Assembly: GCA_005784505.1 (NCBI GenBank)
Contig: VCAZ01000049.1
Span: 2,223,001 to 2,287,000 of the forward strand
Length of the DNA: 64,000 nucleotides
Source of the DNA: Bagarius yarrelli
Taxonomy: Eukaryota > Chordata > Actinopteri > Siluriformes > Sisoridae
Direction of reading: 5' to 3'
Positions within the stretch are counted from its first letter, which is position 1; every line of letters begins with the position of its first letter. The translations under genes and the position numbers were made by a program. Under the pieces are notes generated by a model. That model made no database searches, was not told the DNA's origin, and worked only from the letters and a program-made list of their open reading frames with translations. This document shows, piece after piece, positions 48,416 through 61,659 of this stretch.

Positions 48416-50061
48416 CCTTTTGTAAAGTCTCACCTTCATACTGTGAATTTGTCTTTCTTTGCTTTAGACTCATGTTCTTTACCAGGCTTTCTGAAATGTA
48501 ATCTGCGCTTTGTATATAAATAGGGTCTATTTGCATATACATTCTATATATAAGCCTTTGACATTCAGTATCATGTGTATGTATTATATGTTTTCTTATC
48601 TGGTGCATTTAGTCCTTAGTCCCTTATCCACATTGCTCCAGTAGTCAGGAACAGCTGTTGAGGTGATAAGTTGTGACATATTGAGCACTGGGCCCCGTTT
48701 GGCCTTCCATCCTGTTCTCCATGACATCAGGGCTCCACAGGATGATGACTAGTGTGAGCTCGGTTCGCGTGTTTAGCACACACTTTAGGTGCTCCCAGAG
48801 GTAATCAGTTTCACAGGCCAACTCTTAGATAATGCTAGGTGGAGATGGTAAGCTGTCTTTGGGGCTGTTTCAGAGGAAGCGCTGCCTTTCTAATCTGAGG
48901 TGAGTTAGTGCTTGGACCATCTTAAAAACAGCCTGAAAAGGTTTTACTTAAATGCGAGTCAAAGCCTGAAGAGCGGTGAGGTGCTTCTAAAAAACTTAGA
49001 AGCTTCTAAAAATATTTTATAGTAAGACCACCAATGGAACTTCTGCTGCGTTAACAGTCCAAAATATGTGGTGTAATACATATTCATTACATTTTAAAAC
49101 GGTTGGAAACATCAATGAACACCAACTATAGTCCTACACTAAAAACAATCGATGTCATTTAAAAGTTTTATTTGGGGCCTAGGCTAAATTCTCAGTGGGT
49201 GGCTCTCGAATGTAAACCATTTGCATTTTACATTGATGGTTCCAGCATTTATCTAAAGCTTTCTAACCAGCAAACTAGGCAAAAGCAGGATTTCCTATTG
49301 CACTAGCTTTAAGTCACACCCTGCTAGCTTGTCGCTATTGCTGTGTGAGTAAAACCAGCATTTAGTGACCAAAGATTTTACTTGGACACCAGAAACTGTC
49401 CTCCAGGGAAATTTGAGGTTTCTGTGGGAGTTTAAAAAGCATTAACTGAGACCAGTCTTTCTTTTTACTGTAACCTCAGATCTAAATTTAGTTCTATAGA
49501 ACTGCTGCCAGAGCAGGCCAGTTGTATTTATTGTAGAAGCAGACGTGTTGATATGAAAGGATATACTGTACACTTACTCCTAAATTTCTTGGGCCTTGTA
49601 CTGGTAAGAAGTATGATGAGCAAAACAGAAACATCATTGTGCATTTTTTTTTAATATTCATATGTTTAAAGTCATACTACTATAAATGGAAGCCACTTTA
49701 CTTTTGGAAAGACACTGAATTGACTTTTGAGCTATGTCAGTGTTTTGGGAACGTGTAACCCACTTCACATCGTACGCTTGTGTAAAATGTAGTCTGTAAA
49801 CCTAGTTTCATCACAGTGATCTCAGACCGGCAGCATTTTTGTGAAATATTGTGTGTGTCGCACCGTCTGGTAAAGCTATCAAATGCTATCAGATAGAAAT
49901 CTGTTTTTCCAATTCAGCCAGACTTACACATTTTATTCCCCAAGTCAGACAGGAAGCCAGTCACCAGAGATTTAAGATACTTTAGCGACACTCTTCTTTT
50001 TAGAGACTAACATTCTTCTACTGTTACACTCACTGTGTGAGAAAATGATTCCAATCATATT

Positions 50062-50330
50062 ATATATGCTCAATTGTTTGTGAACATCTATTTCACTAAA
50101 CTCAGACATACTGTAAGCCATTCGCCAAGCACAACACTCTAAACACTGTCTTTGTTATGTGATATTGTGATTTTCCTTTCAGTGGAACTAAGAGACCCAA
50201 AGCAATTAAAGTGTAAGAACTTTCAGCTCTGATATCTACCCCAATAAATACCTTTGGGACAAACTGAAAAACAGTGACTGCACCCCAGACCTCCTCATCC
50301 AACAGTCATGCTATCGTGGCTATTATGTAA
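50062..50330 (+). mobile_element. Tc1/mariner relic, copy 1
   Basis: Shares 'aagcacaacactctaaacac', 'tctaccccaataaatacctt' and 'cccagacctcctcatccaac' with the copy near 52 kb. It has a small deletion near 50310. No open transposase. Confidence 0.75.
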
Positions 50331-50456
50331 TTATATACTTATTATACATATATATATATATAATATTGTTATATAATTATATATTAAATTATATAATATT
50401 ATGTATATTATGTAATTATAAGTAACAGTTGTTATTATGTTAGTTATAGATAGAAT

Positions 50457-50668
50457 GGGGGAAGTGGTAGCACAGTAGTTAAAGCATTAGAATGCTAACC
50501 GTAAGATTGCAGATCCGCTTCCCAACACCACCAATTTACCACAGCTGGGCCTCTGAGCAAGGCCCTTAACCCCTTAATTTCTCAGTTATATAAATTAGGT
50601 AAAAAAAAAAAAAAAAGTAAGTCACTCTGGAAAAGATTGCCTGCTAAATGCCAGAAATGTAAATTTAG
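50457..50668 (+). mobile_element. full-length tRNA-derived SINE
   Basis: 'ggggaagtggtagcacagta' head, 'ttcccaacaccaccaattta', 'gagcaaggcccttaacccct', an A-run, then 'gtaagtcactctggaaaaga' and 'aaatgccagaaatgtaaat'. Confidence 0.85.
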
Positions 50669-51847
50669 AATAAATAGTATAATGTGTGCTACATGCTAGT
50701 AGCTATGTTTGCTAGCAAGTTAATATAAAGATTGCCAGTTATTGTGTAAATCACGAACAATCTACTAAGTCTTACATTTCTAAACTGGCTATCATGTAAT
50801 GTAGAGATATTATTTTAATAAAAGTTGGCAATGTTTAAATTAAATGCAAATAATAAACATGATTATTTTAGTTTTTTTGAAACATATATATATATTTTAA
50901 CAGTGTTATATCTTGATTCTCATGCAATGAAATGCAAGATTAAAACATAACCTCATTATTTTTTTATTATTACTGCAGCCTTTTTTCAAGTCTCAAAAAA
51001 GTTTCCCTAAAGGTCAAAAGTGTAACAGTTGTCAGTAACGTAGTGCTTCCTGCTGCTGGTGGGTGTGTTGGTAATGCAGGGTGGACCTCTGACCTTTGGC
51101 TGTTCTGTTGGGCAGTGTGACTGTGCAGTATGTAGGGTGTGAGCGGTTAGAGCTATCCGGAGCCAAGGGGGGGACATCCTTTTTTTAACGATTTACAGCA
51201 GCCACTCTGTAGGGTGTCTCTGCAAACACGAGATTATGTAACGTCAACATGGCAAAAAAAAAAAAAAAATGCAGGCTCAGCATTCCACATGAACCTGTGA
51301 CCTGCTACGCCACACGCATTATTACACCTTTAGAACATTACGGCTGCTATATGGGTTTTATTTTTCCTTTCTTACTTTTCATGCTTAGTTTTTTTAATAC
51401 GTAAACTAGTCACATAGTAGCTAGTCACATTAGCTGCTTTAGAAAACTAGTCAGCAAAAGTACTAGTTTTAAAAAACTCTATTTGCACTTAAATCCAATC
51501 TTAATCGTATTATTTAGCAGTTTATGCTGCTTCTACTGTAATAAATCAGCGAATATAACAGTTGTGAATGCAGTTCATGATAATGAGAAAGTATTTTTAA
51601 ACATGTGGTAACACTTTTCCCAAAGAATTGCTTCGTATTTATTATAGTTTCTTCATAATTAATTACTGCTTGAATAAACCAACAGTGTTCTGGTGTTATA
51701 GAATTATCAGATCGTATTCATTAGAGAGTTTATGATGTCTGTATAGGACTGCATCCAGTCTTATTGTACTTTTTGTACCTTTTTGGATTGAAGTACTTCA
51801 GCGGCATTGTACATTTTAATCTGTGATTGTCTTGTTATATAAAATAA

Positions 51848-52345
51848 CTATGCATGGGCGTTTGTGAACATCTAAACACTAAACTCATTTATATATAAGA
51901 TAAGATAAGATAAGATAAGATAAGATAAGATAAAATAATCTTTATCGATCCCACAGTGGGGAAATTAAATTGTTACAGTGGCCCATTTACAAAAACAATT
52001 ATGTGCAAAGTAGGAAAATAGAAAGAAATGTGCAATAGAAATGTGCAAATTGTGTGAAATAAAAACAATTTTCGATAAAAAACATTTACTATTCGCCAAG
52101 CACAACACTCTAAACACTGTCTTTGTGTGCTGTGATATTGTGATTTTCCTTTCACTGGAACTAAGAGACCCAAAGCGATCGAAGTGCAAGAACTTTCAGC
52201 TCTGACATCTACCCCAATAAATACCTTTGGGACAAACTGTAAAACAGTGACTGCACCCCAGACCTCCTCATCCAACAGTCATATTAGTGCCCAAATTCAC
52301 TAACGCTATTGTGGCTAAATGAGCAAATCCTCACAGCCATGTGCC
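51848..52345 (+). mobile_element. Tc1/mariner relic, copy 2, with nested insertion
   Basis: Closely related to copy 1 but interrupted at 51892-52088. The right part is longer (gtggctaaatgagcaaatcc, agccatgtgccgaaatataa). Confidence 0.75.
51892..52088 (-). mobile_element. non-LTR 3' end with (ATAAG)n tail
   Basis: About 8 pentamers (51895-51935), then 'aatctttatcgatcccacag' and 'tggggaaattaaattgttac', a common teleost retroposon 3' end. The tail position implies minus orientation. A short catttat/catttac pair borders it. Confidence 0.6.
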
Positions 52346-54301
52346 GAAATATAAAGGAAACACCGAGGATATAGGCCATCCATCTAGTTAACTATTATGT
52401 AATTATAACCAGCAGTAACAGATGTTAATATGCTAATTTACTATGCATGGGTGTAAAGTTCAGAACCTTGATTTATTGAGGGGTTTTATTAGACATTCAA
52501 TTTTTTTCTCTCTTTCTTTCTCTCTTTTTATCTTGGCTCCTTTTTCACCATTTTCTTTCTCTTTTTTTTTAAGTAACTGGTAACTATTTGTCCTGTCTAG
52601 GCTTTATTATCATTCCTCACTACAAACTATTTCACTTTTTAAAGCCAGAAAATATAGATTTACAAAACAGCCACTACAAGTGTGATCATGGGTTCATTTG
52701 CTGAAATATAGCTGCATTAATTAAAAAAAATAATGCAGTCCAGATTGGATTTAGAAGGATTCTTTGCAGTTTTATCTTCACATTTTAAATGAAAAGTCAG
52801 CCGTTCGTCTGACATTTAGCAGTTTAGTGCCCAAATGTGTAATCACGAGCTAAATTGCAGCTTAAATCTTTCCAATACTTTTGTTCCAAAGTGATGTCAT
52901 TTCGCACAAAGTAACATGTGTCTCGGTTATAGAATCTAATGATGATCCTTTGAATAAAAAGATAGACACAATGAAGTAATGGAAAAAGTTAAAAAAGGGA
53001 GGAATGTTCTGTCAAGTGCTAGAAGAATGATATTTGACTAAAAGATGAAACGTGTTCACCTGTTACAAAACAGAGTTGTTGCCAACATACTCCTCATCAA
53101 AAGAAAGATTGCAGAATCTATTGCAGTCTAGATTAAAAATGGACGGACTCTTTCATAAAGACCATGTCTGTCCATGTGTGAAGGTTATTATATACATCTT
53201 TTAAATGTATCTATGGGACATGTAATAACATGGCGCAGTCACCAAGAATGATTATGGTTTGACGTATACGGCCTTGCTATGATTTCTATAATGACCAACA
53301 AATTTTAAAATATAATTTTTTGGACCTAGTGAAGTTGAAGGTGAACATTCCTTTTGCTGTCGTAATGTACCATAAATACCAGCTGGCAACCATATGATTC
53401 CTAGACCAACTGTATATTTGTACTAAGAAAATGTACAAGAGGCCCCCTTGTCTAACCTTGTCATTACCATCACCAGTAGGCAGGATGAATACCCCGCCCC
53501 TACTACCAATTTCTAAGGTCCTTTCATCGGTTACCTATAGCCTTCTGGCCTACATTACCCAGATGATTTTTGACACTTATGGCAGTTTGGAATGGTTAAT
53601 ACTTATGTAATTGTCATTATATTAAAATTAGAAAATTATAACCACACTAAAGTGGCATGAATCAATGTAGAAGTTTTCAAACCTTCACTAAACACTGTAG
53701 CAGAGATCACTTTAAGGACACTGCATATGTGCCTAATGGTGACTATTGTAGATTCATGGAAGCTTAATTACTTACTAAAAACTAATATTTTCCATTGTTT
53801 AGGGAAGATAGATGCCCCTTTATGCAGCACTAGACATATTGGACTAACTTGTTTCAGTTTGTCAGTGTGGGCAGGTCCCTTCCATTAAACTAGCAGACTT
53901 TCACGAATATCTTTCCTGTTTTTTTACATCAGTATATAAATTAGTTTTTGGTGGCTAAACCATGTTTTAATGTATGCATTCATGCAGTCTATCAGCCAGG
54001 TCTCCCCAATAGCACTAACCAGAGATAGTCAAAACTGTTATACGCTTTTACTGAGACACATAAAGTTAATAAACACCATTTTTTTTCTTTATTATTACTT
54101 TTTAGCTAATTATTTCTTGTTTTTCTGCCAAGACAGAGGAAAAGTAACACACTCAAGGGCAGGTTCTGCTAAATACATGAGCAAGAAGTGCCCAAGATTG
54201 GTTGGTGTGAATATGTTTGAGAGATTATAAGATAGATAAATACATTAAACTATCTATAATGATACTATTCATACAGTCATGACATAGAACGACCCTTACA
54301 T

Positions 54302-54488
54302 TCACATTTATGGCATTTAGCAGACACCCTTATCCAGAGCAACTTACATTTATTTTATTAATACAACTGAGCAATTGGGGGTTTAGGGCTCAGGGACCCA
54401 GTGCTGGTGGCTTGGTGGAGCTAGGAATTGAACCCACAATTCTGGGGTTGGTAGTCCAACACCTTAACTATGAACCATCACTTCCCCC
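54302..54488 (-). mobile_element. full-length tRNA-derived SINE
   Basis: 'cacatttatggcatttagca', 'cttatccagagcaacttaca', 'attgggggtttagggctcag', 'gaattgaacccacaattct', 'gaaccatcacttccccc'. Confidence 0.85.
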
Positions 54489-55373
54489 ACTATCCTTTAG
54501 TACCTTCAGCCTTTGAGAACATAGATTGCCTAGGCTTGGGTTATTAAGACATCTGTCGTGTGACACTGCAATAGTTATTGAAATGAAGCAGAACATTCCA
54601 CGATCAGCAGTATCTGCTCTAAAAATATTGTGATTGGGAATGCTTTGTACACAAAACAGTGCAGTCATTGGGGCCTAATCATTTACCGATGTTTGGCCCT
54701 GTCCTTTACGGATAATAGAGCGGTCCATAACTCAGGGCTTCTTTTAGATGCCAGCTGTTGGGCTATGTTGAAAACGCATTAAATGAAAACAGAATAATAT
54801 TTCTGCATATTTCACTTCAGTTTTTACTTAAATGTAAATATTAAATGAATTGATTACCTTAGGTTTATTCGTCTCAAATGTCTTGACCTTATAAAACATC
54901 ATCTTATTCATAAACAAAATAATTCAATTTTGCTCGGTACGATTACATTTTGGCATTTAGAAGAATTGCTGTCTTGTTTAGTTTGTCTCACTCTGTACTG
55001 GAACATAAAAATAAAAACCATCACACTGTTGGTTTTCTTAATATGGCAAAGGAACTACAGCCAGAAGAGTTAAAAAATGCTAATAAAAGTCCAAGATAGC
55101 TACCTCTGCTGCACGCCTACTGCTAAAAAAAAAAAAAAGACAGGCATTTGGAGAAGGACTTAATGACTAGAGTCAAGGCAGTGTTTTCCTTAATAATTGT
55201 CTAAATGAAACCACATGCTTGTGGGTAAAACCTTACGACATGGTAAATTAATAATAAATGTGTTTGTGCTTTACATACTATTAAGTCTCATAAAAGAATC
55301 ATTCAATGACACAAACATGGGTAAAATAGATGATTACCGTATATAATAATTACATAGGGTGCAACGCCATCTG

Positions 55374-55830
55374 TGTCACGGCCATGCCAGGCTCACCCAC
55401 TATTCACATTCTCCTGAATACTGATCACTCATACATGTCACCTATTCCCTAATCACACACACACACACACACACTCTCTCTATTTAAGCACCACACTCAC
55501 ATAAGCACCTTTTCTGGTCTATACCGACTCACTCCCATTCTTCGTTTCCGAGTTTTCAAGGTTTCCCAAGCTTCAATGGACTTCCAGACTCCTTATGCTC
55601 TAGAGAGTTTTAGACTCTTAAAGCTCCCAAAGTGTTCCAGGTGAGATCCCCATGACTCTTGAGTTCCCCGCATTCTGGGTAATTCTGTATTTTCGAGGTT
55701 CTCAATACAAAAGGCTTTAAGTTTGTTAAAATCTAACCTCTGATTTCTGTTGGCCCTCCTGTAAATAAACTGGTCTGTTTGATTCTAACTCCTGTCTTCC
55801 GAGTCCATTTCCTGTTCCAATCTGCTTCGT
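55374..55830 (+). mobile_element. LTR-like unit (possible solo LTR)
   Basis: Starts 'tgtcacggccatgccaggct', has 'ctctctatttaagcaccac' as a TATA-like block and 'tgtaaataaactggtctgtt' as a poly(A)-signal region. No internal coding region, second copy or clear target duplication. The right border is uncertain. Confidence 0.4.
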
Positions 55831-55904
55831 ACTGCTTAAACATTAGTATTTATAATGAAAGTGCTTTAAATTAAAAGATTCTGGTTCCTTACACTATGTC
55901 TCAC

Positions 55905-56445
55905 ACTATGCGGCCAAATGTTTGTAAAAATCTAACGAGCACAGTGTTTTTCCCGAACTGTTGGCACAAAGTTAGTTTTCTTCAAATGTAGAAGCATGGC
56001 ATTATTTCTTCGCTGGACTAAGAGACCCAGACACTGTTTGATTCCCAGCACCATCGAGCCACCACTGTGGGCCCTTAAGCAAGGTTCTTAACCCCCAATC
56101 GCTCAAATGTAAGTCACTCTGAAAAAAGGCCTTTACCAAATGTGTTGTAGATGGAGTTAAAGAATTCAAGTGTCCTTAACAGAACCCTGACCACAACATT
56201 ACTGAACACCTTCGAAACCAACAGGAACACTGACTGCTCCCCAGATCTCCTCACTAAACGAAAATACCTAAACTTGCTAATTTTGTTGTGGTTGAATTGT
56301 AAAATCCCCATAGTCACGCACCAAAATCTAGTGGAAAGCGTTTCCATTAGTGTGAATGTTAATAGTAAAGTAGGAATGAGATCAAATCTGGATAGTATTT
56401 TAAAAAATATATGTTTTTGAATGATGGACAGGCGTCCCAATGCTC
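55905..56445 (+). mobile_element. Tc1/mariner relic split by a SINE
   Basis: 'ctatgcggccaaatgtttgt' left end, 'cgctggactaagagaccca', interruption, then 'acagaaccctgaccacaaca', 'ccccagatctcctcactaaa', 'aatctagtggaaagcgtttc' and 'acaggcgtcccaatgctcag'. Transposase frames are lost. Confidence 0.7.
56031..56147 (+). mobile_element. 5'-truncated SINE nested in the Tc1 relic
   Basis: Starts near the B-box (gtttgattcccagcaccatc) and continues to 'aagtcactctgaaaaaaggc'. Confidence 0.7.
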
Positions 56446-57819
56446 AGTGTAACTGTAAATCTGAACTCCTGCACTATTTAAATTCAGAACCAAGCAAAGA
56501 CATGTCAATGTCCAATTAAATATAGGGTGCTTTAAAATTTGCTGGCATGAAAAAAGCCTAAACAGTGTTTGCCTTACACCACAACCTCCCAGACTTGCAC
56601 ATGCAATTGCCCACAAGAGGTTAAAGTTGTCCAAAAGGGTTGCAATTTATGTTTATGCTTTAAAGTGACAGAAACCTCTGGCTTATTATAGTTTTACTTC
56701 ACTGAGGACAAAAACTCATACCAACTTTTGGAATGCTGTCAAAAGCGGTGGGCCAGAACAGCTTTTATTACACACTCATTACCATATACTTAGGAAAAAA
56801 TATTGCTGTTTATGTATTTCAGAGTCATGGTAAATGTTAGGTGCAAGGGCGCTATTGAATACAGCGAGACAGAAACTTTGGAACCCAGACATCATGCTCG
56901 GGAAAAGCTGATCCATTGGTTAGGGCTGGTTTACCACTATGAGGGCAGCTGGGTGTTATTTCCGTGAGTAATAAAGGATAGTAATGTGAAAATGGCATGG
57001 CTACAGCACCCCTGCTGCCTCCCGAATAGCTCTATTCCTCTCACATTTCCAAGAATAAGTCCACATTACCTAGTCTTAATTACTAAAACACTGATGGGAA
57101 TGTATTGTGTAGTCAAATAAAGTTGAACAAAAATGTACATAAAAGACACGTTACATAAAATGTCCTTGCTTATAGTGCAGCAGCTAACAAGCGTGAATAG
57201 TGACAACAGCTGGATTTTATTGCTCCATGGACTCCCAACAACAAAAAAAAAAAAGCGGCTCTATTTTAGATTTCATGCAGGGAGAATAAAGGCGTATTTT
57301 TCTGTTGTTGTTAGCGTTATTTACAGCAGAGAGATGAATACATTGGAAATTGATTTGATTCTTCAGGAACTCTTATCTTTTTAAAGCAATCCTTCTAGCC
57401 CTGTAGCCAGCCACTGGGCTAACAAGCTGACTTCAGTGAAGTTACTTACAGTATATAAAGGCATGTGATTGGACAAGCCAGACACACAGAAACACACAAG
57501 CTGCTCATGTTTGGTGTCGCTAAACGACAGCTATTTTTTGCGTTATATGTTCAGGCATTATTATTTCAGGGAACTATTTGGTTCCCTAAAACAGTCTGCA
57601 TGTGAAAATTATTTTTCCTTTGCTAAAGTCAACCAATATTTAAAGGCACTAAATTTTAAAGGTCTTCCAAAGCATCCATCATTTTATGATTTTTGGAAAT
57701 GGTTAAAAAGCCATTGGATTTAAACCCTTTTTTTTAATGAGAATAAAGAACTTTTGGTGCAAATCATTTTTGCCTACTAATTTTTTTCTTGGCTTTAACA
57801 ACGTATCAGACTGGAATAC

Positions 57820-58250
57820 ACACTATTTGGCTCACTGTTTGTGCACACCTGGTTATCATATTCATATTAGGGTTTTTTTCCCCCCAAAATGTGGCCACAA
57901 TGTTGGAAACAAACAATTTAATTACATGTGTTTGCATTTCCCTTTATTAAAACTAAAAACTATAACCTGATTTAGCATGACAATACCCCAGTGTACAAAG
58001 CAAGCCTGCCAAAGAGAATGGAAGAACTTGATTCTCTTTTAAAAACATTGATCCTGACCCACCGGAAAAAAACCTTTGGGATGAACAGGAACACAGACTG
58101 CACACAGATACCCTGATCTTATTACATAAAGTTTCAACTGCTAGTGAAAAGCCTAAAAAAACTAAAGCAAATTGCAAAAAATGTAAAAAAAATAAATAAA
58201 TAGATTTTCAAAATACACATGAAGGTCAGGTGTCCCAAAACATTTGAGAG
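57820..58250 (+). mobile_element. Tc1/mariner relic
   Basis: Left end 'acactatttggctcactgtt', 'gatttagcatgacaataccc', 'aaacctttgggatgaacagg', right end 'caggtgtcccaaaacatttg'. Degraded. Confidence 0.7.
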
Positions 58251-58606
58251 TGTCTTTTGCTTGGCTATCAGGGTAAGAGACGCTTTATCTTACATTTCAA
58301 CACATTTTAGTTTTGCCTTTCAATTCAAAGCATCTCATCTCAGTGTAACCAGATCTGCAGACCACTATTTCCTTACATGTTCATGTTTTAAGGCAGTATA
58401 TCAGACTCTTTCTAATACTTGATGATAGCTTAGTCTAGACAGCTCGGTCAGTATCCAATACATAAGAGCTAGTGACATTGAACAAAATGTATAAAAGTAT
58501 GAATAGAGAACTATGTAACCCGCATATTTGAATCACTTTGCAATATTATTTCCACCAGATTTTCATAAACCAGACCTTAAAAGTCTACTTTCTTTTTCCA
58601 GCCTTA

Positions 58607-58782
58607 CATATTTACAATTTTGGCATTTGGAAGACACCTGTATCCAGCACAACATACAACATACATTTCTGTATCCAGCACAACATATATACGTTTATCT
58701 TATTTAGAAAACTGAGACACACAATCTTCCGGTTAGCATTACAACACTGCTCTAAACCACTGCTCTACAACGCCCCCAACTT
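58607..58782 (-). mobile_element. decayed SINE with internal duplication
   Basis: Reverse orientation; 'tgtatccagcacaacata' occurs twice (about 58638 and 58672). Confidence 0.6.
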
Positions 58783-58859
58783 TTGAAAGCTTGTCTTTTA
58801 CAATATTTAAAAGAAATTATAAGATGCAAATAAATCACAAATCAGTTTGTCCCTGATGA

Positions 58860-59120
58860 GCAAACCGGGGATGATGGTGGCAAGGAAAAACTCCCTGAGA
58901 CGGAACAGGTAGCAGGAATTATGCAGTCACACTGTGTGTGTGTAAGCAACTTAAATCATAAGTCCTCGAAGGACAGCTGGAACGTCTTTATGGCAGAGTG
59001 GAAACGTCCCCGGTCACCCTGGTGATGTGATCATCAACTGGAGGCGGGTCACAGGAAAGGGCCTGACAGGTCTGGAGATGGGGACTGGATCACTGGCAGC
59101 TCAGTTGGCATATGTAGCTC

Positions 59121-59125
<5 letters not shown>
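58860..59125 (+). repeat. fragment of a widespread fish repeat
   Basis: 'gtggcaaggaaaaactccct' and 'gagacggaacaggtagcagg' resemble a common fish interspersed repeat. Followed by a GA run at 59128-59156. Confidence 0.4.
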
Positions 59126-59158
<33 letters not shown>

Positions 59159-59256
59159 GAAAGAAGAAAGAGGGAAAACGGTTAAGTATTGTGTTAAGCA
59201 ATTTGCCCAAGATACAATTGACACCAGAGACTGAATGGAATAATTTATCTTAGGAA

Positions 59257-59301
59257 TCTTAACCCTAACCCTAAACCCTAACAGTAACTCTAACCCTAAC
59301 G
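59257..59301. repeat. short telomere-like CCCTAA tract
   Basis: Six imperfect units of the 'aaccctaaccctaaaccct' type. A smaller similar stretch lies near 18200. Confidence 0.7.
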
Positions 59302-60097
59302 ACCCATATTAAAAATAGTGCATTAATAGTATTAAGATGTGCATATATTTGGAATGCATAAAAAAATCACATCCTGCAATCAGGTTTTTAGACCAAAGAC
59401 CTTTAAAATGTCTTAGTTGGAAGAATTTTGTCATCCTTAAAGCTTTTTTCATGTTCATAAAGTCTCTCCATTTTCATCAGCAAGGCTTAACAACAATTAA
59501 GCCCTTTGCCAGTGTTCTGCTGTTCCAAATTAGCTTGAAGAGGTACATGTTCAAATTATCGCACTTCAATTACGTATGCTGTGGTTTAAGAATTTTACGA
59601 GAACTTGGATTTCTAGCTGACCTCCACCAGACGCCACTTATCACCTCTTTGCCAACCAGCTCTCCGACTGATGCTAATAGTTCTAAGCTCTTATACAATA
59701 AATGACATTTGGATGACTCACCAGTTGGTTCAGATGGAAACATAAAAATTACTCATATTTTTTGTTCCACTTTATTGAAAGGTTATTTCTTGGCACGATA
59801 AAATTTACTTAGAACAGTGATGAATTGTCAGGATAACCTTGGATGTCTGCATTTCACCCGTTTTATAGTTTATTTCCAGTCTGTTGCTAAATATAAATTT
59901 TTGGGAATCGTGCCATTTTATTGCTGCCTTGTTCTGTCCATTTGCTAACAGTACGTAGTAGTCCAGACCAGGCAGCTAATGCCAGTGAGTCCTGCCTGAT
60001 GTCAGAGAGATTTGTTTAGACAGTCAGTTCATAGCCAACTGACTATTTCCAGCCTTCATATCAAAAGAAATTTGCATTCACTGATCTATGCTGGGAT

Positions 60098-60445
60098 GGG
60101 GTGGGGGGTGATTAGCACGGTTGTCTCACAGCAAGAAGGCTAGATTCCCGGACAGGGGCCTTTCTGTGTGGATTTCCATGTTTACTCCGGGTTTCTTCCA
60201 AAAACATGTTTTTTTAGGTTGATTGGTGATTCTAAATTGCCCATAGAAGTGAGTGTGAGTGTGTGTGTGGCCCTGTGATGGACTGGCAATCTGTCCAGGG
60301 TGTACCCCTCCTGCCTTTCACCCTTTCAGAAATGACTGGGATAGACTTCAGCAGATCCCCGGGACCCTGAATTAGGGAAGAAGTGGGTATAGAAGTCGAA
60401 TGAATGAATGAATGAATGAATGAATAAATGAATGAATGAAGGAAT
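60098..60445 (+). mobile_element. GAAT-family SINE with long tail
   Basis: 'tgattagcacggttgtctca', 'gacaggggcctttctgtgtg', 'gattggtgattctaaattgc', 'gccctgtgatggactggcaa', ending in about 10 GAAT units (60397-60440). Confidence 0.85.
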
Positions 60446-61464
60446 GATGCTGAATGCTGAATAACTGGAGCTTGATTTGGTCCTTGAACCATGATAAAAT
60501 GCTTTCTCTAATCTTTAGACACCACTGCACACGTTACTGTATTGTAATGTATTAGTCTGAAGAGTCTAGACGCATTACAAAGGCATAGACCAAAATAAAA
60601 TGTCAATGTGTTGGCCAATACCTTTAGTAAAGCAATACATGATTAATTGAATAGATTTTAGATCGGGGCTGCTCAAAGTTGTGATATTATTTTACTAGCT
60701 TTTTATGCCTTTTCTTGATATTTGAGAAGCTCTCGATGTTGACCTTTTTGCCATGTGGTAAAAACAGTGAAAATTTATTTTTGAATAGTCATACTACTAT
60801 AAAGTAGCTGAAGTGTGTTTGGCAGTCTGCATTCCTAAGCCTTCGCTCCAATGTTAACATTTGTCATACTAAAGGACCTACAGGACTCCAATAACCACCT
60901 ACAGTAAATGCAAACAACAATCAGCTCAGGATTACAACAAAGAGTGTTGAACAGTTTACCCACCTCCTGGCATCTACCCATGTCCCCGGCAGAAACTTGA
61001 CTTCTGTCAGTCAACTTGTTCTGCATTTAATTTACATAAAACTATTCATGGAATGTGTTTGTGTCTTTAGAACATCTAGTTTTAAACAAATAAAAATTTT
61101 ATTTCCCTATGTTTACTCGATCTGCTGACTAAATGACCACAGTGGAAAGAACAAATTGATTTTCCCTTTCGAAGAAATATGCAAGGCTAATGACAAAACG
61201 TGGAGAGAATTCTATGAGAAAATGTCAGAGTAGTTATACCGCATGCTGAGCACAAACAACGTTTGTTAGTACGATAGATAGCTATCTTTTGTCTAAATTT
61301 ATGTACACATGCAATTAGGTGATATATGATGTACAATTCATTTATTAAAAGCTCCTCTATGATGATGGATTTAGGCTGGGTCAAGTTAAGAAATTGTGTT
61401 TTTAGTTGCTGTATGTTAATACAACATATGTATGTGAATTTGCTAATATAATTGCTGAAAGAGT

Positions 61465-61550
61465 TTGAGTATAAATTCCAGGACCACCAATCTGCCATTT
61501 TTGGGTGTTTAAGCCTAGTCCTTAACTATTAAATGATCAGTTGTATCCAG
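61465..61550 (+). mobile_element. SINE fragment
   Basis: 'aattccaggaccaccaatct', then 'gcctagtccttaactattaa'. Weak. Confidence 0.4.
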
Positions 61551-61659
61551 CCTCAGTTCTTAGACGACACAACGGCCAAACAATCAAACTATAAATTCTT
61601 TCTTATATAGGGGAATTCTCAACACTATGGCAGGGTGGCCAAACTTTTATTGTCCAAAG

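Noticed and set aside
53970..54230. Possible exon after a T-rich tract ending ccaagacag
   Set aside because: The predicted peptide has no LTBP signature and no good donor follows in a compatible phase.
59337..59705. 122-codon plus-strand frame in intron 3
   Set aside because: Among the longest frames here, but no domain, no cysteine pattern of the family, no credible splice context, and AT-driven composition.
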